Source: HRBIN35 sp036741875 (GTDB taxonomy: Bacteria > Patescibacteriota > Minisyncoccia > UBA6257 > HR35). Taken from it: 64,000 nucleotides of DNA. The stretch spans positions 1 through 64,000 of the forward strand of contig DAINRM010000002.1 in NCBI GenBank assembly GCA_036741875.1, written 5' to 3'. A model generated the notes under the pieces. The model did no database searches, was not told where the DNA came from, and saw only the letters and a list, made by a program, of their open reading frames with translations. The position numbers and the translations under genes are program-made. Shown here piece by piece: positions 35,077 through 42,645 of the stretch. How positions within the stretch are numbered: position 1 is the first letter of the stretch; each line of letters starts with the position of its first letter.

Positions 35077-36006
35077 ATGTTAAATGCCTTTAATAGGCTA
35101 AAAATTATCCTTTTAGTTATTTTAGTCTTAAGTTTTTTTATTTTTCCAAAACAAAGCATTTCTTTAGAAAAAAATAAAATACCCAAGAAGACTAATTTTA
35201 GATTTATAATATATGAGAAAAATCATTTTCGACCTTCAAATTTTATTAAAGAATATGAAATAGATAATGTAAAAGTTAAAGTTTTGTCAATTTCAAAAAA
35301 TAAAAATTCTTTCGAGACATATTTCGAAATCTATAGTAAAAGGAAAAGAGTTTTTAAATCAAAAAATTCTTATAACATTTACAACATTTTTGTATTTGAA
35401 TACAACGAAAATAAATATTTAGTTATTACAGATTTTTCTGGAGGAACCCACTGTTGTTTTACTTCTTATCTTTTTTTAATCGACAAAAATGAAAATGTGA
35501 AACTAGTAAAAAGATTTGGAGAAGGCGATAACCCAAACGCTTTAGAACCGATTAGTTTCTTTATAAAAAATAATAAGCTTTATGTTTCTTGGTTGGATCC
35601 AAGATTTCAATATTTCGAAAATCTTGCCTTTGCTTATTCCACAGAAGCTTTTTTTGAAAGATTCTTTTTAATAGAAAAAGAAAAAGTTGTAGAAGTAAGC
35701 AAAGATTTTAAGGATGATTACATCAAAAAAGCTTTAAAATATGAAAAGGAAATAAAAGATATTATTGAATTGGCAACAAAAAGAGATAAAGAAAAACTTA
35801 AAGAAGAAAAATATATTTTATGGCAAGAATGGTTTAGCAAACTTTTAGCAAAAACAGTTAATTTAATAATGGCAGGAGAAAAAGAAAAGGCATTTAGAGA
35901 ATTTGATAAAAACTTTGAAGAGTTTTATTCTCTTTTTAATATTTATTATGAATCTCAACTAAAAGAAAAAATAAAAAAAGAAATTTTTAAAAAAATGAAC
36001 AAATAA
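35077..36006 (+). CDS. Exported protein of unknown function, 309 residues
   Basis: The N-terminus has a signal peptide or membrane anchor (LKIILLVILVLSFFIF, about 8-23). The mature part has a beta-rich domain with the conserved-looking motif ITDFSGGTHCCFTSYLFLID (two adjacent Cys after His), a pattern I recall in uncharacterised secreted proteins. The last 110 residues are highly charged helices (KYEKEIKDIIELATKRDKEK and similar). It starts 6 bp after rpmA, so it is probably on that transcript. Just downstream is a broken gene. No function can be assigned. Confidence 0.6.
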   Translation: MLNAFNRLKIILLVILVLSFFIFPKQSISLEKNKIPKKTNFRFIIYEKNHFRPSNFIKEYEIDNVKVKVLSISKNKNSFETYFEIYSKRKRVFKSKNSYNIYNIFVFEYNENKYLVITDFSGGTHCCFTSYLFLIDKNENVKLVKRFGEGDNPNALEPISFFIKNNKLYVSWLDPRFQYFENLAFAYSTEAFFERFFLIEKEKVVEVSKDFKDDYIKKALKYEKEIKDIIELATKRDKEKLKEEKYILWQEWFSKLLAKTVNLIMAGEKEKAFREFDKNFEEFYSLFNIYYESQLKEKIKKEIFKKMNK

Positions 36007-36017
36007 CCTTTTAAAAC

Positions 36018-37304
36018 ATTTTTGATGAGATTTACGAATATTATAAAAATGCAAAAATTTTAGTAGACATAAGCTCATCAACTGTTAAAGTTTATAAATA
36101 TTCTAAGGAGAAATTGAATTTAATACTCCAAAGAAGTTTATATTTTAAAGAAGGTTTTGATCCAGAAGGCGGTATTTCTTCTGAAAACAAAAAAGAACTT
36201 TTAGAACTTTTAGAAGCAGTAAAAGATGAAAATAAAAATATTCCTATAAGAATTTATGCTACTGGTATTTTTATAAAATTAGTTCCAGAAACAAAAATTA
36301 ATTTTATTGATGAGGTTTTTCTAAGAACAGGACTTTATTTTAATATTATTGATCAAGATTTAGAAAACTTTTATTTAGAAATGGCTCTTGTTGGAAAATA
36401 TAATCTAAATGAACATTTACTTTTAATTAATATTGACGGAGGCTCAACAGAACTTTTAGTAATGTATGGCAAAGAAGCAATTAAAAGATTAAATTTAGAT
36501 TTTGGAATTGGAAAAATAATTTCTGATTTTCCTCAAATAAATGAAGAGATTTAAAAAGTTAAATTAGAAGAAGTTGTAAATTATGTAAAAAATTTATTAC
36601 CATCAATTCAAAACAAAGCAAAAATTGCCTTTTATACAGGAGGAGCGCTAACTTACATGAAACTTGCTAATTATCCTTTAAAGCAAAATAATTTATTTGG
36701 AGATGAAGACCATCCGTTTTTAATTGAATTTGAAGATTTCAAGAATAAAAATAAAGAAATTTTTGAAAAGATAACCCTAAAAGAATTAGAAAATTTAATG
36801 CCTGAAAATTCAAAATGGATGCATGGAGCTAGATCCTGTTAAGCTATTGCCCAAGCAATTTGTGAAAAATATAATATTGAAAAAATTATCCCCTCTGATT
36901 CGAATATTATTAATGGAGTAATAAGACAAGAATTTAGATATGTTACTCTAAGTGGTAGTTTTAGAAAACACTTAGATTATATTATAGAAGTAAAAAAGAA
37001 ATTAGAAAATAACGGAATAGTAGTTTTAAGTCCACGATTTACAACTCCCAAAACACCAAATGCAGAATTTGTATTCTTTCACGGTGAAGAAGGATTATCT
37101 CCTTTAGAGTTAGATAGGTATCATTTAAATTCAATAAAAAACTCAGATGCTTTAATAGTTTGTTATCCTAATGGTTATGTTGGTGCTTCTGCTTTATTAG
37201 AAATTGGCTTTGCTCATTCATTAGGAAAAATGATAATTTTTACTGAAAAACCAGAAGAATTTATTTTAAATAATCTTCCATTTGAAACAGGTTTATTAAT
37301 TTAA
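36018..37304 (+). pseudogene. Broken Ppx/GppA-like and nucleoside deoxyribosyltransferase-like fusion
   Basis: One continuous frame of about 428 codons is interrupted only by TAA at 36552-36554 and TAA at 36840-36842, and it has no ATG/GTG start. The first part reads like an ASKHA exopolyphosphatase/GppA domain: ILVDISSSTVKVYKYS (phosphate-1), LINIDGGSTELLVMYG (phosphate-2), and FYTGGALTYMKLANYP (adenosine motif). The last 130 residues resemble nucleoside 2-deoxyribosyltransferases: VTLSGSFRKH, GIVVLSPRF, SDALIVCYPNGYVGASALLEIGFAHSLGK. Fusion of the two domains is unusual. Codons are otherwise well kept, so loss is recent, or the stops are sequence errors. Its end overlaps the glyA stop region on the other strand. 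Confidence 0.75.
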
Positions 37305-38543
37305 ATATCTTTTAACAACCTTTAGCCACTTTCTATAAGGTAAAGGAAATTTTTTTGTTAAATTAATTACTTCTTTTTTTAACTTTTCTGGTTTTTCTTT
37401 TTTGATTAAGATTCTTTCAAAAAACTCAGCAATTTTAATCATTTCTTTTTCTTTCATTCCTCTTGAAGTAACAGCTGGAGTTCCAAGTCTAATTCCTGAA
37501 GGATTAAAAGGAGAAGTATCTGCGGGGAGGGAATTTCTGTTAGCGATGATATTTGCTTTTTCAAGTAAAACTTCAGCACTTTTTCCGTCTAAATTTAAAG
37601 GTTTTAAATCGACCATCATTAAATGATTATCTGTTCCACCAGTATAAAGCTCAAAACCTCTTTTGATAAGTTCTTCAGCCAATTTTTGGGAATTTTTCAA
37701 AATTTGTTTTTGATAATTATAAAAATCTTTCTTTAAAGCTCTGCCAAAAGCGTAAGCAATGCCACTAATTGTATGCATATGAGGACCTCCTTGAAGTCCA
37801 GGAAAAACCGATTTATTAATTTTTTCTTCTAACTCTTTTTTCATAAAAATAACTGCTCCTCTTGGTCCACGCAAAGTTTTATGAGTTGTCATGGTAACAA
37901 TATCAGCATAAGGAAAAGGAGAAGGATGAAACCCAGCAATAACAAGTCCAGCAATATGAGCAATATCAGCTATATGATAAGCACCAACTTTTTTAGAAAT
38001 TTCATAAAATTTTTTAAAATCTAAAATCTTTGGATAAGCAGTTGTTCCTGAAATAATAATTTTTGGTTTATGTTTTAAGGCTAATTTTTCTAACTCTTCA
38101 TAATCGATGCCCTTATCTTTTACTCCATATTGAACTGAATTAAATAATTTTCCTGTATAGCTTACTTTATGTCCATGGGTTAAATGGCCTCCATGAAAAA
38201 GATTAAGCCCCATAATTATCTCTCCTGGATTTATAAGACCAAGGTAAACAGCTAAATTTGCTGGAGAACCGGAATAAGGCTGAACATTAACTGACCACTC
38301 ATTAGGATTCAATTTAAAAGCTTTCAAGGCTCTTTCTTTAGCTAAATTTTCAATTTCATCAATAAATTTATTTCCTGGATAATATCTTTTTCCTGGATAA
38401 CCTTCAGCATATTTATTCATGAGTGGTGAGCCAACAATAAACAAAGTTTCTAAATCAACAAAATTTTCAGAAGGAATAAGTTCTAAAGTTTCTTCTTGTC
38501 TTTTAATTTCTTTTTCAATTATTTTCCATAAAACCTTATCCAT
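37296..38543 (-). CDS. glyA: Serine hydroxymethyltransferase
   Basis: This 415-residue PLP enzyme interconverts serine and glycine with tetrahydrofolate, feeding one-carbon units to thymidylate and purines. It shows LELIPSENFVD, NKYAEGYPGKRYYPGN, HGGHLTHGHKVSYTGK, the PLP lysine in TMTTHKTLRGPRGA (about 220-233), and GGPHMHTISGIA. The C-terminal domain has GIRLGTPAVTSRGM. Length is typical (about 415-420). It is flanked by two broken genes on the opposite strand but itself shows no lesion. Confidence 0.98.
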   Translation of the reverse strand: MDKVLWKIIEKEIKRQEETLELIPSENFVDLETLFIVGSPLMNKYAEGYPGKRYYPGNKFIDEIENLAKERALKAFKLNPNEWSVNVQPYSGSPANLAVYLGLINPGEIIMGLNLFHGGHLTHGHKVSYTGKLFNSVQYGVKDKGIDYEELEKLALKHKPKIIISGTTAYPKILDFKKFYEISKKVGAYHIADIAHIAGLVIAGFHPSPFPYADIVTMTTHKTLRGPRGAVIFMKKELEEKINKSVFPGLQGGPHMHTISGIAYAFGRALKKDFYNYQKQILKNSQKLAEELIKRGFELYTGGTDNHLMMVDLKPLNLDGKSAEVLLEKANIIANRNSLPADTSPFNPSGIRLGTPAVTSRGMKEKEMIKIAEFFERILIKKEKPEKLKKEVINLTKKFPLPYRKWLKVVKRYLN

Positions 38544-38645
38544 TTTTCCACAACCTTTTTAATTTTTAAAAAATTTTATGTTGTTATTTATATATTAATT
38601 ATAAATTTTAAAAGGTCGATAAAAAAAATGAAAAAATGAAAAAAA

Positions 38646-39346
38646 ATGAAAAGATATATTATTTTTCCTTTTATTTTTTTAACCCTTTTAGGTCTTATTA
38701 ACTTTTCTTTCGCTGAGCAAACCTCTTCAAAAACCACCATTTACCTTAGTAGAAGCAAAACTGCCCCAAAAGGCTCAATATGTAATTACCCTTTCCCCTT
38801 ACGTTCTATATACATGTAGTTATGGAATATCAAAAAACCTAGAATTTACCTTAACTGAATTGGAGAAGTCAAAAGAATTAATCTAGAGTTTGAAAATGCC
38901 CAAACAGAAAACTATTTTTTCCTCATTTTTAATATTGACCCTAGAAATGTGTAAATAAAATAAAAGCTCATAGAAAAAGGGGTTTCTCTATAAATCTTTC
39001 TGTTAATCTTATAGAAGAAAGAAAAACAGGAGAAGGTGAATATTCATTCTACTTTAATGTATTTAGATTACCTAAAAAAGAATCGGAACTTAATAAAAAT
39101 TATTTTGAAGGATATTTATTGGACAACGAAGGAAATTTTTATTTTATAGTTCCTGAAAAAATAACCTCAACAATGTTTAGCGTAAATATTAAATCAGCAC
39201 GAAGCAAAACAGCTTTTGTTAATTTTAAAATAATTCCAAATTTTATTCACGGAGCAGAAGAATTTAATTTATATTTAAATTCAAGTGAAGAATCTAAAGA
39301 TCCAGATTATTATTTTAATGAAATTAAAAAATATCTTTTTTACTAG
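38646..39346 (+). pseudogene. Decayed exported-protein gene
   Basis: An ATG at 38646 opens a good signal peptide (KRYIIFPFIFLTLLG then FSFAEQ), but the frame stops after about 57 codons. Coding-like sequence then continues in other frames: PFTLVEAKLPQKAQYVIT up to a TAG near 38885, then FENAQTENYFF, and from about 38975 a long clean stretch (INLSVNLIEERKTGEGEYSF through FNEIKKYLFY) to 39346. At least two frameshifts and several stops are therefore needed to rebuild one secreted protein of about 230 residues. The 75-residue open frame near the end starts with TTG in mid-protein and is not a gene by itself. The family is not recognised. Confidence 0.6.
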
Positions 39347-39465
39347 TTTTTATCCTTTCGTTGAAATTGAAGGAATTAAAGTCCCTAAAAAATAACTTCC
39401 TATTATACCCAGGAATAAATTTCTTTGAAAATTTACATTTACTCTTGACTTAGAAAAATTTTTTA

Positions 39466-39496
39466 GGGCGGGTTTTTATCACGCCCGTTTTTCTTT
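39466..39496 (+). terminator. Intrinsic terminator before the DsbA-like gene
   Basis: GGGCG (39466-39470) pairs with CGCCC (39482-39486) around an 11-nt loop, followed by GTTTTTC. It separates the decayed gene region from the next transcription unit. TTGACT at 39445-39450 lies just upstream but has no -10 partner. Confidence 0.65.
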
Positions 39497-39515
39497 CTGG
39501 AAAAAATTTTTAAGT

Positions 39516-39521
39516 TATAAT
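39516..39521 (+). promoter_or_regulatory. -10 box of the DsbA-like gene, leaderless
   Basis: TATAAT ends 6 bases before the ATG at 39528, so transcription should start at or next to the start codon. No TG extension and no clear -35. Confidence 0.55.
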
Positions 39522-39527
39522 AAAAAG

Positions 39528-40172
39528 ATGAAGGTAGAAAATAATAAAATTTTTTTGTGGGTATTTATAGGGATAACTATTTTTTCTTTAATTTTTATGG
39601 GTTTTGTAAGTAGTTTTAGAATTGTAAAAAAAGAATATGATTTAAAAATTAGAGAAAACGATCATATTTTAGGTAACCCAGAAAAAGCAAAAGTAATTAT
39701 TTATGAATATTCTGATTTTGAATGTCCTGCTTGTAAAGCTTTTTATCCAATTGTTAAAAACCTAAAGGAAAAATATGGAGATGAAATTGCTGTTGTTTAC
39801 AGACATTTTCCTCTAATCGAAATTCATCCTAAAGCTCTTTATGCTTCCCAGGCAGCGGAGTCAGCAGGAAAACAGGGTAAATTTTGGGAAATGCACGATC
39901 TCTTGTTTTCAAGACAAGATGAATGGAAAAATTCGCAAAATTTTAAAGAATTATTTATGAAATATGCTCAAGAACTTAATTTAGATCTTAAAAAATTTGA
40001 AGAAGACTATGAGAGTCAAGAAGTAAAAAATAAAATTTTGGAAGAAAGAAAAGAAGCTTTAAGTCTGGGTCTTAATAGTACGCCAAGCTTTTTTGTTAAC
40101 AATCGCCTTGTCAATTTGACCTCTTTTGATTCCTTAGAAAAAGAAATAGAAAAAGAAATAGAAAATAAATGA
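39528..40172 (+). CDS. DsbA-family thiol-disulfide oxidoreductase (membrane anchored)
   Basis: This 214-residue protein has an N-terminal transmembrane anchor (IFLWVFIGITIFSLIFMGF, about 8-26) and a thioredoxin-fold domain with the redox motif CPAC (YSDFECPACKAFYP, about 62-75) and the cis-Pro loop GLNSTPSFFVNN (about 181-192). A helical insertion between them is typical of DsbA. It would introduce or rearrange disulfides outside the membrane. This fits the Cys-rich exported proteins at 49393-52758. It overlaps the rtcB start (ATGA). Confidence 0.92.
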   Translation: MKVENNKIFLWVFIGITIFSLIFMGFVSSFRIVKKEYDLKIRENDHILGNPEKAKVIIYEYSDFECPACKAFYPIVKNLKEKYGDEIAVVYRHFPLIEIHPKALYASQAAESAGKQGKFWEMHDLLFSRQDEWKNSQNFKELFMKYAQELNLDLKKFEEDYESQEVKNKILEERKEALSLGLNSTPSFFVNNRLVNLTSFDSLEKEIEKEIENK

Positions 40173-41605
40173 AGCTCCCCAAAAAAGAAGATCTTATAAA
40201 GATTTCAGATTATATTTGGGAAATTCCTAAAAGTTTTCGTGAAGATATGAAAGTACCAGCAAGAGTTTTTGCTGATGAAAAAATGCTTAATGATATTTTA
40301 GAAGATAAAAGTTTGTGGCAACTTGTTAATGTTGCTTCTCTTCCAGGGATTTATAAATATGCCTTAGCTATGCCAGACGTGCATGAAGGTTACGGTTTTT
40401 GTGTTGGCGGAGTTGCAGCTTTTGATTATGAAAATGGTATAATCTCTCCTGGAGGAATAGGTTTTGATATTAATTGTGGCGTAAGGTTGTCAGTTGCTGA
40501 CTTAAATTATGAAGAAGTAAAAGAGAAAATTCCTAAGCTTACTGAAGAAATTTTTAAACAAGTACCTTCTGGAGTCGGACGAGGAGGTTTTTGGAAATTA
40601 AATAATGATGAGATGAAAAAAGTTTTAGAAAATGGAGCTCAATATTTAGTTAAACTTGGTTATGGAGAAAAAGAAGATTTAGAAGCAACGGAAAGTTTTG
40701 GAAAATTAGATGGAGCCGATACTGAGACAGTTTCTAAAACAGCTAAAGATAGAGGCAGAGATCAATTAGGAACAATGGGAGCAGGGAATCATTTTGTTGA
40801 AATCCAGAGAGTACAAGAAATTTTTGATGAGGAGATAGCAAAAAAATTAGGTTTAGACAAAGGTAAAATTACAATTTTGATTCATTGCGGAAGTAGAGGT
40901 CTTGGTCATCAGGTTTGCAGCGATTATGTTAGAGAATTTTTAAGAGAATTAGATAGAAAAGGAATAGATTTAATTGACAAAGAACTGGCTTACGGTGATT
41001 TTCATTCAGAATTAGGCCAGAGATATTTTAAAGCTATGAAAGCTGCAGCTAATTTCGCTTTTGCCAACAGGCAACTTATTTTACACCAAGTAAGAAAAGC
41101 ATTTAAAAAAGTTTTTGGTAAAGAAATAAGATTAAAGCAAGTTTATGATGTAGCTCATAATATTGCCAAAGTAGAAGAATACGATGGCAAAAAATTAATT
41201 GTTCATCGAAAAGGAGCAACCAGGGCTTTTTGGAAAGGACATTCAGAGCTTTCACCAAAATATCGAGAAATAGGGCAGCCTACTTTAATTCCTGGATCAA
41301 TGGGAACATCAAGTTATATTTTGATTGGTCAAGAGTTATCAAAAGAAATTTCTTTTGGTTCAGCTCCTCATGGAGCAGGAAGATTAATGTCAAGAGCAGA
41401 AGTAAAAAGAAAAATAAGAGGAAGTGAATTAAAAAAAGAACTTGAAGCAAGAGGAATTTCTGTTGCTGCTGGAAGTATGTCAGGACTTGCCGAAGAAGCA
41501 CCTATGGCTTATAAGGATGTTTCTGAAGTTGTTGAGGTTGTCCATCAAATTGGTATTGCTAAAAAATTAGCTAAATTAGTTCCTATAGGAGTAATTAAAG
41601 GTTAA
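40169..41605 (+). CDS. rtcB: RNA-splicing ligase RtcB
   Basis: This 478-residue GTP- and Mn-dependent ligase joins 2',3'-cyclic phosphate or 3'-phosphate RNA ends to 5'-OH ends. Metal and active-site residues are visible: MPDVHEGYGF (Asp70, His72), GFDINCGVRL (Asp100, Cys103), GTMGAGNHFVEIQ, IHCGSRGLGHQ, and the guanylated-His segment in APHGAGRLMSR. Length is typical. It is translationally coupled to the DsbA-like gene. No archease gene is nearby. In a genome without tRNA introns it likely repairs cleaved RNA. Confidence 0.97.
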   Translation: MKLPKKEDLIKISDYIWEIPKSFREDMKVPARVFADEKMLNDILEDKSLWQLVNVASLPGIYKYALAMPDVHEGYGFCVGGVAAFDYENGIISPGGIGFDINCGVRLSVADLNYEEVKEKIPKLTEEIFKQVPSGVGRGGFWKLNNDEMKKVLENGAQYLVKLGYGEKEDLEATESFGKLDGADTETVSKTAKDRGRDQLGTMGAGNHFVEIQRVQEIFDEEIAKKLGLDKGKITILIHCGSRGLGHQVCSDYVREFLRELDRKGIDLIDKELAYGDFHSELGQRYFKAMKAAANFAFANRQLILHQVRKAFKKVFGKEIRLKQVYDVAHNIAKVEEYDGKKLIVHRKGATRAFWKGHSELSPKYREIGQPTLIPGSMGTSSYILIGQELSKEISFGSAPHGAGRLMSRAEVKRKIRGSELKKELEARGISVAAGSMSGLAEEAPMAYKDVSEVVEVVHQIGIAKKLAKLVPIGVIKG

Positions 41606-42645
41606 ATTTTGTGAAGTCTAAAAGGAAGGATAAGACCATAATACATATTTTGTAAAAAATTTTCTTTTCTAAGATTTATAATTCTTTCAAAATAACCCTT
41701 TTCATCTATAAATTTTAGTTTTATATCTTTTTTGAAAATTTTATTTAAAAGAAAGAAGACATAGATTAATTCTTTATAAAGTACAAAAAGAGAGGCTAAA
41801 GAAATATCAAAAAAAGATATGTGATGATTTTTATAAATTTTATAAGCCCATTCAGGAAAATAAATCCTTTTTCCTTTAAAAATTAATCTATAAAGTGTTT
41901 TATTTTTAACTTTTGATTTTTTTAAATAAGGATTAAACTTAAAAGTAAGAATTATTTCATCTTTAAAGAAATCGGCTCTTTCAAATTTCCAAAGAGAGTT
42001 TATAAAAATATGTATATCTTTTTCTGTGATAAAAAATTTTTTGAATTTAAAGTTTTTTATAGGAAGTCTATGGGGTCCTATATCTAAATTGTCAGCAATA
42101 AAAAGAAGTTTGCTTTCTTGAGGGAGTAAACGATTTAATTTTTCTATTTGTTTTTCAAATTTTTTAAAAGATAATAAATCTAATTTATTATTTTTAAAAA
42201 AACTTTCTAAAGGTTTTATCTTAAGGGGGGAAGATTTTATGCTTTCTAATTCATGAAAATAAACTGAAAAAATTATTTTTTCTTCTTCTAAATTTTTAAA
42301 ATCATGGTTTTTAAATATTTCTTCAAGAATTTTTTGAGAAAAGAAATGATGATTTTTTCTTTCTATTAAATTGCCCACATCATGGTAAAGAATAGAAACA
42401 GCTAAAGCTTTTTTATTTATTTCCTTTTTTATTTCTTTATAGAAAAATAAAGCATTTTTAAAAACGCTTCTTATATGATCTTTGCCATGTAAATTGAAAC
42501 CGTAAGTAAATTCATTATTCAGTTTGCTATCAATATAGTCAAAAATATTTTTATTTAAATTAATCAAAAAATTTATTTCTCTTTCACTAAAATTAAAATT
42601 TTTTTTCCTGTCTAAATAAATAAGTGTTTTAATTATTTCTTTCAT
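41602..42645 (-). CDS. HD-domain phosphohydrolase-like protein
   Basis: This 347-residue protein has an HD signature: HGKDH (His53, His57), YHDVGNLIE with His88-Asp89, KNHHFFSQKIL (His99/His100) and a later Asp in IADNLDIGP. HD proteins are metal-dependent phosphohydrolases acting on nucleotides or cyclic nucleotides. The C-terminal 150 residues are not recognised. It overlaps the upstream P-type ATPase gene (4 bp), so the two are co-translated, and shares stop-codon bases with convergent rtcB. Confidence 0.75.
   Translation of the reverse strand: MKEIIKTLIYLDRKKNFNFSEREINFLINLNKNIFDYIDSKLNNEFTYGFNLHGKDHIRSVFKNALFFYKEIKKEINKKALAVSILYHDVGNLIERKNHHFFSQKILEEIFKNHDFKNLEEEKIIFSVYFHELESIKSSPLKIKPLESFFKNNKLDLLSFKKFEKQIEKLNRLLPQESKLLFIADNLDIGPHRLPIKNFKFKKFFITEKDIHIFINSLWKFERADFFKDEIILTFKFNPYLKKSKVKNKTLYRLIFKGKRIYFPEWAYKIYKNHHISFFDISLASLFVLYKELIYVFFLLNKIFKKDIKLKFIDEKGYFERIINLRKENFLQNMYYGLILPFRLHKI

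Noticed and set aside
36018..37304. Stop-codon recoding explaining the two TAA codons in the Ppx-like gene
   Set aside because: TAA ends most intact genes here (e.g. rpoB, rpoC, rpsM), so it cannot generally be sense. Known CPR recoding concerns TGA, which also ends genes here (rpsO, infC, thpR).
39119..39346. A 75-residue open frame as a separate gene
   Set aside because: It starts with TTG in the middle of coding-like sequence that extends upstream in the same frame; it is the tail of the decayed exported-protein gene.
39445..39450. TTGACT as a promoter for the DsbA-like gene
   Set aside because: No -10 hexamer lies 15-19 bp downstream; a terminator hairpin does. The TATAAT at 39516 is the better candidate.
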